A DNA stretch of 12,277 bases from DASXMX01 sp035483795 (lineage in GTDB: Bacteria; Planctomycetota; Phycisphaerae; Tepidisphaerales; Tepidisphaeraceae): the NCBI GenBank assembly GCA_035483795.1, contig DATHPP010000393.1:1-12277 (forward strand), read 5' to 3'. Shown here one piece after another: positions 7,701 through 12,277 of the stretch. The position numbers and the translations under genes were made by a program. The notes under the pieces were generated by a model. That model did not search any database. It saw nothing but the letters and a program-made list of their open reading frames with translations, and was not told the DNA's origin. Numbering within the stretch: the stretch's first letter is position 1; each line of letters begins with the position of its first letter.

Positions 7701-8001
7701 CGCAGACGGGGCCAAACTCACCCCGGCGGAGCGGAAGCGCTGGCGCGAGCAGGCATGCCAGTGGCTGCACGACGACCTGGGTGCCTTGGCGAGCAGACTG
7801 TCCGACAATGGGCCGGGTACACGAAACTCGGTCAGGGAAATGTTGACGCTTTGGCGGACAGATCGGGTCCTGAGCGGCCTCCGCGACGCAGATGCACTGA
7901 ATGCCCTGCCCGCGGACGAACGGGAACGGTGGATTGCTTTGTGGAACCGGGTCGATGACCTTCTTGCCCGCACATCGGGGACGAAATCCCCGAGCAATTG
8001 A
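4774..8001 (+). CDS. Transmembrane Ser/Thr protein kinase (Hanks type) with TPR repeats
   Basis: A 1075-residue membrane kinase. Residues 1-55 form a short helical module with two Cys (EEVCADCPQLL) that I recall from planctomycete kinases. The kinase domain spans about 77-340 with all key residues: glycine loop GRGGAGVV (85-92), Lys107 in VALK, a Glu in the alpha-C helix (126 or 128), HRDLKPSN (198-205, catalytic Asp200), DFG (218-220), and PPE (246-248) in place of APE. One hydrophobic segment (about 368-388) crosses the membrane. Beyond it are TPR-like repeats at about 575-740 and 792-855, then a C-terminal module (about 980-1070) with LTPAERKRWREQA and ADERERWIALW. It should be an active kinase whose outer part senses or binds a protein. 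The ATG at 4774 is chosen because the N-terminal module begins there; the frame is open upstream to 4480 only as a shadow of the sigma gene. The likely partner is that sigma factor. Confidence 0.95.
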   Translation: MSNDPRVLDLVEEIIGSGRTPEEVCADCPQLLFDVRNRLEQCKRLEAQLEAVFPSSRVGSRRRRMPPLADELPEIQGYTVEGVLGRGGAGVVYQARHLKLNRPVALKMLLLGANATASEVRRFRREAELVAGLQHANIVQVYDVGETEDCPYFTMELMAGGSLAQQLGGHPQPARYAAELLTRVALAVAAAHQAGLVHRDLKPSNILLAPDGTPKVTDFGLARRVDGDATLTLTGAPGVGTPSYMPPEQASRKAGAVGPPADIYSLGAILYEMLTGRPPFRAESVGETERQLIADDPVAPSRLNKMVPRDLETICLKCLRKDPLERYSTAAALADDLTRFQEGMPIQARPLGLGARVWRWCLHRPAEAALVATALALVALIIGGGFWFQNQRDQRRAETARQQGGRTQAVQTVLEQAAAFGKEGRWPDATAVLEGGSRLLDASAPPDLRHSLQQAGADAEMVTELEEIRLRLSEGKRAHETVSPESLYAAAFEKYGVVSQTMTPAEAALRIHNSAIRETLLAFLHEWLYHADKDRARLQAILDIADDDPWRRAFRQEMAAKTPGRLTFLATSPEAAAQSPVILSGLGGILIVANQREAALAMLRDAQQRHPDDFWINYLLGRFWGQEQPQRAIAFYRAAVAIRPSSDQAYVVLGAALRDAGDTDEAIVAFRKALALNPDCGDGRDLAKALAPKGRLEEARAVWEKALDRDPPDNDAWYGYAQLCLFLGNEGAYRRVRHAMLDRFGHVAEISSVYAERTGLACLLQPLAGDELLRSIELADSAVAAGEPEDKYLLFLKGLAEYRQGRLPQAIPLLQAATTRLPNRPGPRLVLAMAQFQSGDAHQGRRSLAAAVCKYNWEEIRADHTTAWVNHVLRREAEAMILPNLPAFLRGEYQPQENDERLALLGICQSKTLNAAAARLYADAFAADPTLAGDLTADCFDRAAREEVSADRTEVLNSEGRFLAARCAALAGSGLGADGAKLTPAERKRWREQACQWLHDDLGALASRLSDNGPGTRNSVREMLTLWRTDRVLSGLRDADALNALPADERERWIALWNRVDDLLARTSGTKSPSN

Positions 8002-8007
8002 AATCCG

Positions 8008-8742
8008 CTATGCGATAGCCCGGCGGTGCCTGACGGCCAACGCGGCTATCCCGATCCCAAACAGCAAACCCGAAGCCGGCTCAGGGGTGGGCGTGACATT
8101 TCGCAACTGAAACGCATTGATTTGCTGTTCATCCACCGAGCCGTCAATGGTAATCGTCTCGAGGCTGCTGTCGGCGGTGAAAGTGCCGGTGATAAATGTT
8201 CCGCCGAATCCCGTCGGGTAGGCCTCGCCGATCGTCAGTCCTCCGGGGGCGCCGCCGCTTGAATCCGTCAACGTCTCGATCGAGCCGACGTGGTCTCCCC
8301 GGGCATCATTGGCCCATACCTGGAGCAGATACGAACTCCCGGGCGTGACACTGAGGGTGAACACCATGTCGTTGCCCGCGTTGGGCGCGTAGCCGGCACT
8401 GCTGAGCAGATTGGCATACTGCGATCCGGGAGTGATGTTCGACGGGGCGCCGAACCCGGTGTACTGCGTGTAATTGTGAAGGAGAACGTGGGTATCGGCG
8501 TAATCAAAGTTCGGCGAGCCATCATTGCTCACCGCCGGCGTGAAGGTGACGCCGTTCACCACCGGCGTCACGTTGTCTCCCAGGCTGTAGGCGTACACCA
8601 GCGTCCCCTGTGTACTCACATCGCTGTCGCCGGCGATCAACGATTGCCCTGACCAGGTAATCTGCCCGCCGTTGGCCACGCCCGCCATTCCCATCAGTCC
8701 AACCAACGCAACAACCAGCCCATCTCTCGTGGCCAAACTCAT
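8008..8742 (-). CDS. PEP-CTERM sorting domain protein, secreted
   Basis: A 244-residue exported protein. Residues 1-25 form a signal peptide with a hydrophobic core (LVVALVGLMGMAGVA). The C-terminus carries the PEP-CTERM signal: PEP at 220-222 in TPTPEPASG, a hydrophobic span (LLFGIGIAALAV) and a basic tail (RHRR). Such proteins are exported and processed at this tail by an exosortase, usually reaching the cell surface or extracellular matrix. The middle is rich in Gly, Ser, Thr and Asn and likely all beta (for example SYLLQVWANDARGD); I recognise no enzyme motif. The start at 8742 has a strong AGGAGA Shine-Dalgarno; the frame is open to 8946, but that part has no signal-peptide logic. Its stop is 6 bp from the stop of the convergent kinase gene. 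No exosortase gene is in the window. Confidence 0.9.
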   Translation of the reverse strand: MSLATRDGLVVALVGLMGMAGVANGGQITWSGQSLIAGDSDVSTQGTLVYAYSLGDNVTPVVNGVTFTPAVSNDGSPNFDYADTHVLLHNYTQYTGFGAPSNITPGSQYANLLSSAGYAPNAGNDMVFTLSVTPGSSYLLQVWANDARGDHVGSIETLTDSSGGAPGGLTIGEAYPTGFGGTFITGTFTADSSLETITIDGSVDEQQINAFQLRNVTPTPEPASGLLFGIGIAALAVRHRRAIA

Positions 8743-8829
8743 AATTTCTCTCCTGCCGTGACGCCAAAACGAAGTGTTTGCTTCACCCTCCACGGATGAG
8801 GCGCAAAACCATTGCAAGCAGGAATCACC

Positions 8830-8872
8830 TGCCTCATTGAAGACTGAGCGTAGAGGGTGGACACACAGGTAG
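8830..8872 (+). repeat. Third copy of the sigma-promoter-like element (GCGTnGAGGGTGGA)
   Basis: Bases 8830-8861 match 4091-4122 at 25 of 32 positions without gaps (hand count), including the full core GCGTnGAGGGTGGA; a TAG trinucleotide and a TTTCTGCC stretch follow, with spacing 4 bases shorter. It is in the plus orientation, but no plus-strand gene follows: it lies upstream of the minus-strand PEP-CTERM gene and beyond the end of the minus-strand monooxygenase gene. It may be a decayed copy of the same start region or a dispersed regulatory repeat. Confidence 0.5.
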
Positions 8873-8949
8873 GGTTTCTGCCATCCCGCGACGAAGAAAC
8901 TCGGCGGAACCCGTCGTGGATTGCGAATAAGTGATGCGCCACACAACGG

Positions 8950-10032
8950 TTACGAACCAGACCTGCGCAATGCCGCGGCGTGTCGAACGTCGCGGCTGGC
9001 CAACTCCTGCCGCACTTGGGGCGCGACGCGGGTACCGAGCATTTCGATGGCCCGCATCAACTTCGCATGAGGAAGCGAAGCCGCGTTCATTTGGAAAGTG
9101 AAGCGGGAGACGCCGCCCAGCGCCTCGCTATGCCGGATGAGCTTCTCCACCACCTCGTCCGGGCTGCCGATCAGCAGTGCGCCGCGTGGGCCTCGCTGGG
9201 TATCGAAACCGGCGCGCGTGACAGGGGGCCATCCCCGTTCCTTGCCGATGTCGGTGAAGGCACGGGCATAGCCGGGAAAGAAGTCATCAGCGGCCTCCTG
9301 GGTCGTGGCGGCGACGTAGCCGAGGGAGTGGACGCCGACCTTCAACCGATCCGGCGGATGCCCAGCGTGCTCACCGGTCTGGCGGTAGATATCGATGAGC
9401 GGTCGGAATTGGCCCATCTGCCCGCCGATGATTGCAACCATCAACGGGAGCCCCAGCGCGCCGGCGCGGGCGAACGATCGTGGCGTTCCGCCGACCCCCA
9501 GCCATATGGGCAGCGGATCCTGCACGGGTCTTGGGTACACGCCCTGGCCGCTCAGGGCAGCGCGATGCTTGCCCGACCAGGTGACGTGCTCGTTGTCACG
9601 GATCTTGAGCAGCAGGTCGAGCTTCTCGGCAAAGAGCGAGTCGTAGTCTTCGAGCCGGAGGCCGAACAGCGGAAAGGAATCGATGAACGAGCCGCGGCCG
9701 ACAACCATTTCCGCCCGCCCCTGCGAGATAAGATCGAGCGTGGCGAAACTCTGAAACACGCGCACCGGGTCGGCCGAGCTGAGGACCGTCACTGCGCTGG
9801 TGAGACGGATATGGCTCGTGCGCGCCGCCGCGGCGCCAAGGATGACGGCGGGAGCGGAGTCCAGGAAGTCCTTGCGGTGGTGTTCCCCGATCCCGAACAC
9901 ATCGAGCCCAACCTGATCGGCGTACGCAATTTCTTCGATCAGATCACGCAGGCGCTGCGCTGGGCTCAGCGCCCGGCTGGTGTCGTCGTGCGCTGCCGCG
10001 AAACTGTCGATGCCGATCTGTATTGAAGCCAT
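8950..10032 (-). CDS. LLM-class (luciferase-like) flavin-dependent oxidoreductase
   Basis: A 360-residue soluble TIM-barrel enzyme of the bacterial luciferase-like monooxygenase group, which uses reduced FMN (or F420 in some members) and oxygen to oxidise small organic substrates. Visible marks are DVFGIGEHH (44-52) with the conserved EHH, the barrel strand IRLTSAVTVLSSADPVR (75-91), RAEMVVGRGS (106-115), PIWLGVGGTPRSFARA and, near the end, a GSPDEVVEKL segment typical of the family. Length is normal and the gene looks complete. The substrate cannot be told. A promoter with -35 TTGACT and -10 TAGAGT lies just upstream. The gene diverges from marR with 121 bp between them, a common layout for an enzyme controlled by the neighbouring MarR protein. 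Confidence 0.93.
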   Translation of the reverse strand: MASIQIGIDSFAAAHDDTSRALSPAQRLRDLIEEIAYADQVGLDVFGIGEHHRKDFLDSAPAVILGAAAARTSHIRLTSAVTVLSSADPVRVFQSFATLDLISQGRAEMVVGRGSFIDSFPLFGLRLEDYDSLFAEKLDLLLKIRDNEHVTWSGKHRAALSGQGVYPRPVQDPLPIWLGVGGTPRSFARAGALGLPLMVAIIGGQMGQFRPLIDIYRQTGEHAGHPPDRLKVGVHSLGYVAATTQEAADDFFPGYARAFTDIGKERGWPPVTRAGFDTQRGPRGALLIGSPDEVVEKLIRHSEALGGVSRFTFQMNAASLPHAKLMRAIEMLGTRVAPQVRQELASRDVRHAAALRRSGS

Positions 10033-10062
10033 GATCCTGAATCAGAACGTCGTCGTCGCCAC

Positions 10063-10091
10063 ACTCTAGCCCTCGATCATATTGAAGTCAA
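10063..10091 (-). promoter_or_regulatory. Promoter of the LLM oxidoreductase gene
   Basis: On the minus strand, TTGACT (plus coordinates 10086-10091; 5 of 6 matches) and TAGAGT (10063-10068; 4 of 6) are separated by exactly 17 bases. Transcription would start near 10056, giving a leader of about 24 bases before the ATG at 10032. The proposed MarR operator begins 2 bases beyond the -35. Confidence 0.6.
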
Positions 10092-10092
10092 T

Positions 10093-10110
10093 TATCTTTA
10101 TATCAAGTTA
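10093..10110. promoter_or_regulatory. Dyad, likely MarR operator
   Basis: TATCTTTAT/ATCAAGTTA is an 18-bp dyad with 7 of 9 symmetric pairs, close to the ATCTTGATATCAAGAT pattern bound by many MarR regulators. It lies 2 bases from the -35 of the divergent oxidoreductase gene and overlaps the -35 region of the marR promoter, so one bound dimer could control both. It is within an A+T-rich island in a G+C-rich region. Confidence 0.6.
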
Positions 10111-10127
10111 ATCGCTTATGGTATAGT
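10098..10127 (+). promoter_or_regulatory. Probable promoter of the marR-glycosidase operon
   Basis: TATAGT at 10122-10127 matches 5 of 6 positions of TATAAT; the best -35 candidate is TTATAT (10098-10103, spacing 18, 3 of 6). Transcription would start near 10134, giving a leader of about 20 bases before the ATG at 10154. The weak -35 sits within the proposed MarR operator. Confidence 0.5.
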
Positions 10128-10153
10128 CGGGGTTTTGAGGGATCGACGGCAGC

Positions 10154-10630
10154 ATGAAAAAAGACGCTCCCACCCCCGTGCATACCTGGCTGGTGATGAA
10201 GAAGGCCATGCAGGCCATGATGCGCTACCTCCTGGCCGATCTTGCCGAATCCGGCCTGGGCGTGTCGGATTTCGCGGTGCTCGAGGTGCTGCTTCACAAG
10301 GGACCGCTGCCGGTCAACGTGATCGGTCCGAAGGTCAACCTGACGCCCGGATCGATCAGCGTGGCCGTCGAGCGGCTTGTCGCCAAGGGTCTGGTCAGCC
10401 GCGTCGAATGCGCGGAGGATCGACGCGTCCGTTTCGTCGACCTGACCCCCCGCGGAAAACGCGTCATCGTCCCCATATTTCAGCAGCACGTAGCGGCCAT
10501 GGAGAACGTTTTCGCAGGTCTATCGCCCGACGATCTGCGGCGACTGGAACAGCACCTCAAGCACGTCGGCCGGCAGGCGGAATCGCTGTTCGAACAGCGA
10601 AAACGTCACTCGGCAAAAGGCCGCGCCTGA
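10154..10630 (+). CDS. MarR-family transcriptional regulator
   Basis: A 158-residue winged-helix regulator. The DNA-binding part spans about residues 38-101: helix SDFAVLEVLLHKG, recognition helix region TPGSISVAVERLVAKGLV (64-81), and the wing with the hallmark EDRRVRFVDLTPRGK (88-102). N- and C-terminal helices would form the dimer interface. The only cysteine is Cys86 near the wing; the N-terminal redox Cys of OhrR-type sensors is absent, so peroxide sensing of that kind is unlikely and a small ligand is more probable. It starts at an ATG with only a weak Shine-Dalgarno (a GAGGGA too far upstream). The divergent neighbour is a flavin monooxygenase and the downstream neighbour a glycosidase 17 bp away; it probably controls itself and one or both of these through the dyad at 10093-10110. 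Confidence 0.93.
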   Translation: MKKDAPTPVHTWLVMKKAMQAMMRYLLADLAESGLGVSDFAVLEVLLHKGPLPVNVIGPKVNLTPGSISVAVERLVAKGLVSRVECAEDRRVRFVDLTPRGKRVIVPIFQQHVAAMENVFAGLSPDDLRRLEQHLKHVGRQAESLFEQRKRHSAKGRA

Positions 10631-10647
10631 CGTAGGCTGGTGAAACG

Positions 10648-11991
10648 ATGCCTGATTTCCTGGACCTGTTGAGGCAGCGCGGCATGGATGGGCCGCTGCC
10701 GCGCCCGGATTGTGGCGGACCGGCGGCGCAGGACGTGCGGCCGGCCGGCAGCGCCCGAACCTGGGATTTTGCCTTCGCCACCGGAATCGAGTGCTCGAAC
10801 CCAGTGGTGGCGGATCCAAACGGCGGCCGGCTTCGGCGCGACCTCCTGGAGGAGTGCGGCCACTACCGCTACTTCCGTGAGGACCTGGCCCTCGTCAAGG
10901 AACTGGGCACGCCGTGCCTGCGCTACGGATTGCCCAACCACCTGATCCACCTCGGCCCCGAGCGCTACGACTGGTCGTTCGCGGATGAGGCGATGGCGGA
11001 GATTCGCAAGCTTGGCATCACTCCGATTCTCGATCTCCTCCACTTCGGCATACCGGACTGGATCGGCGACTTCCAGAATCCCGAGATGCCGCTTCACTTT
11101 GCGGCCTACGCCGGCGCCGTGGCGCAGCGCTACCCGTGGGTACGGGCATACACGCCCGTAAATGAAATGTACGTGGCAGCGCGCAACAGCGGGTGGGACG
11201 GCCGGTGGAACGAGCGGCTGCGGACGGAGCGCGGATTCGTGACGGCACTGAAGCACCTGGTCGCCGCCAACCTGCTAGCCGATGCCGCGATCGCCCGGCA
11301 CCGGCCCGACGCCATCTTTGTCCAGAGCGAGTCGGCCGAGTACACGCACCACGTGGTGACCTCACCGTCGCACGACATCAAGCTTCGCAACAAGCTGATC
11401 TTCCTGTCCCTGGACCTGCTGTATTCCAAGTCGCCGGATGCGGACGTGCTGATGTTCGCGCAAGACAATGGATTGACCCGCAACGAGTTTATGTGGTTCA
11501 TGAGCTCGGCGCCCGCCGGTTTTCAGATCATGGGCAACGACTACTACGGACACAACGAAAAACTGCTTCTTCCCGACGGTTCGATCATGTCCGGCGAGGA
11601 CGTGCTCGGCTGGTATCAGGTGACGATGCGTTACTACCGGCGGTACTACAAGCCGGTGATGCACACCGAGACCAGCACGCCGTTCCCGGAGCTGAACCCG
11701 CGGTGGCTGTGGAAGCAGTGGGCGAACGTGCTGCGCATGCGGCGGGATGGAATACCGGTGCTCGGGTTCACGTGGTACAGCCTCACCGACCAGATGGACT
11801 GGGACACGCAACTGGCGGAAAAACACGGCCGCGTGAACGCCTGCGGACTTTATGATCTGGAGCGCCGTCCGCGTCCGGTGGCGGCGGAATACAAGAATCT
11901 GATCCGCGAATTCCACGGGATTACCGCCGTCGCCCACGGCGAGTTGTTTGAGGTCACCGACCGCGCCGCCGCCACGGTGTCGGACGTCTGA
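10648..11991 (+). CDS. Glycoside hydrolase family 1-like protein (beta-glycosidase type)
   Basis: A 447-residue TIM-barrel protein with a GH1 (clan GH-A) pattern: LRYGLPNHLIHLGPERYDWS (91-110), LHFGIPDW (131-138), the acid/base position Glu173 in TPVNEMY, the probable nucleophile Glu341 in MHTETST, and an aromatic sugar-site segment TWYSLTDQMDWD (375-386). Usual GH1 enzymes have NEP and TENG, so the NEM and TET forms place it in a divergent branch; both catalytic Glu appear to be kept. Related domains are sometimes found beside or fused to sugar-nucleotide reductases. No signal peptide is seen, so it is probably cytoplasmic and acts on a small glycoside. It starts 17 bp after marR, with GGTGA just upstream of the ATG, so the two form an operon. 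The substrate is unknown. Confidence 0.88.
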   Translation: MPDFLDLLRQRGMDGPLPRPDCGGPAAQDVRPAGSARTWDFAFATGIECSNPVVADPNGGRLRRDLLEECGHYRYFREDLALVKELGTPCLRYGLPNHLIHLGPERYDWSFADEAMAEIRKLGITPILDLLHFGIPDWIGDFQNPEMPLHFAAYAGAVAQRYPWVRAYTPVNEMYVAARNSGWDGRWNERLRTERGFVTALKHLVAANLLADAAIARHRPDAIFVQSESAEYTHHVVTSPSHDIKLRNKLIFLSLDLLYSKSPDADVLMFAQDNGLTRNEFMWFMSSAPAGFQIMGNDYYGHNEKLLLPDGSIMSGEDVLGWYQVTMRYYRRYYKPVMHTETSTPFPELNPRWLWKQWANVLRMRRDGIPVLGFTWYSLTDQMDWDTQLAEKHGRVNACGLYDLERRPRPVAAEYKNLIREFHGITAVAHGELFEVTDRAAATVSDV

Positions 11992-12041
11992 CCGCTTTGG
12001 GGCGCGACAAGAGTGATATCTCAACCACGTCCGAAAACCGC

Positions 12042-12070
12042 CAGACATCCCTTCCGCTTCCGCCTATTCT
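12042..12070 (+). promoter_or_regulatory. Possible promoter of the Ada-domain gene
   Basis: CAGACA (12042-12047, 4 of 6 to TTGACA) and TATTCT (12065-12070, 4 of 6 to TATAAT) are 17 bases apart. Transcription would start about 12077, next to the ATG at 12078, so the mRNA would be leaderless. GGAG sits too close to the ATG to be a good Shine-Dalgarno. Confidence 0.35.
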
Positions 12071-12077
12071 TGGGAGC

Positions 12078-12277
12078 ATGAAGCTTGATCCTGCTGTTTG
12101 TTACCGAGCCGTGCTCGCACGCGATGCCCGTTATGACGGGCGGTTCTTCACGTGCGTGAAGACGACGGGCATCTACTGCCGGCCGATCTGCCCGGCGCGG
12201 CCGCCCAAGCTTGAGAATTGTCGTTTTGTGCCGACCGCCGCGGCGGCGCAGGAGGCCGGCTTCCGGCCCTGCCTGCG
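12078..12277 (+). CDS. ada: Ada-type alkylation-repair protein, N-terminal part (cut by the right edge)
   Basis: The visible 66 residues are the Ada zinc domain, which takes methyl groups from DNA phosphotriesters onto a zinc-bound cysteine. The opening (CYRAVLARDARYDGRFF), VKTTGIYCRPICPARPPK (27-44) and AGFRPC (60-65) match this domain closely. Cys34, Cys38 and Cys65 are three of the four zinc ligands; the fourth would lie just beyond the edge. Cys34, in the IYCRP position, corresponds to the methyl acceptor of E. coli Ada (Cys38). The rest is missing, so it could be the classic Ada regulator with AraC and methyltransferase domains or the common Ada-AlkA fusion with a 3-methyladenine glycosylase. 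The start is the ATG at 12078, with 86 bp to the glycosidase gene. Confidence 0.9.
   Translation, partial: MKLDPAVCYRAVLARDARYDGRFFTCVKTTGIYCRPICPARPPKLENCRFVPTAAAAQEAGFRPCL

Noticed and set aside
8818..8832. Inverted repeat GCAGG-AATCA-CCTGC as an operator of the PEP-CTERM gene
   Set aside because: Arms are only 5 bp and there is no clear promoter nearby; it also overlaps the third copy of the sigma-promoter-like element.
8743..8946. Upstream extension of the PEP-CTERM frame
   Set aside because: The signal peptide and a strong Shine-Dalgarno place the start at 8742.
8980..10026. Plus-strand open frame of 348 codons opposite the LLM oxidoreductase
   Set aside because: Mirror frame of a strongly supported gene in G+C-rich DNA; no motif and no suitable start signal.
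11362..12048. Minus-strand open frame of 228 codons opposite the GH1-like gene
   Set aside because: Antisense to a well-supported coding region and His/Val/Arg-rich without domain features.
1..12277. tRNA, rRNA, CRISPR array, insertion sequence or integrase
   Set aside because: I saw no cloverleaf-like tRNA, no regularly spaced repeats, and no transposase or integrase motif in any frame. The three-copy element is too short and irregular to be a CRISPR repeat.

Overview
The window is G+C-rich and gene-dense and most likely comes from a Planctomycetota chromosome. The strongest pointers are an ECF-type sigma factor gene overlapping a gene for a very large transmembrane Hanks-type kinase with TPR repeats, and a secreted PEP-CTERM protein. 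The kinase also has a Cys-containing N-terminal module and a C-terminal module that I recall from planctomycete kinases. I could not search a database, so the phylum is inferred from gene content.

Layout. (1) 1-1118, minus: 5' part of dnaX (DNA polymerase III gamma/tau), running off the left edge. (2) 1366-2896, plus: a VapBC toxin-antitoxin pair with a perfect palindrome just upstream, then thiL (thiamine-monophosphate kinase). (3) 2947-4148: a patchy region with a small DUF4926-like gene on the minus strand, GC-rich hairpins, a truncated copy of the start of a sigma factor gene including its promoter region, and an unrecognised ORF of unusual composition. (4) 4149-8001, plus: the intact sigma factor and kinase genes, overlapping by 11 bp. 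(5) 8008-8742, minus: the PEP-CTERM protein, convergent with the kinase gene 6 bp away. (6) 8950-10032, minus, and 10154-11991, plus: a luciferase-like flavin monooxygenase divergent from a MarR regulator, which is followed 17 bp later by a GH1-like glycosidase. A clear dyad in the divergent promoter region is a likely MarR operator. (7) 12078-12277, plus: N-terminal Ada domain of an alkylation-repair protein, cut by the right edge.

The most unusual signal is a short element, core GCGTnGAGGGTGGA, present three times in the same orientation (about 3401, 4109 and 8848). At 4109 it carries the apparent promoter and leaderless start of the intact sigma factor gene. At 3401 the promoter region and first 12 codons are recognisable, but the rest of the gene is gone. 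At 8848 only the upstream part remains, between two minus-strand genes. This suggests duplication and decay of the sigma-factor start region, or a dispersed regulatory element. Nothing here proves a new defence or mobile system; the rest consists of recognisable families.
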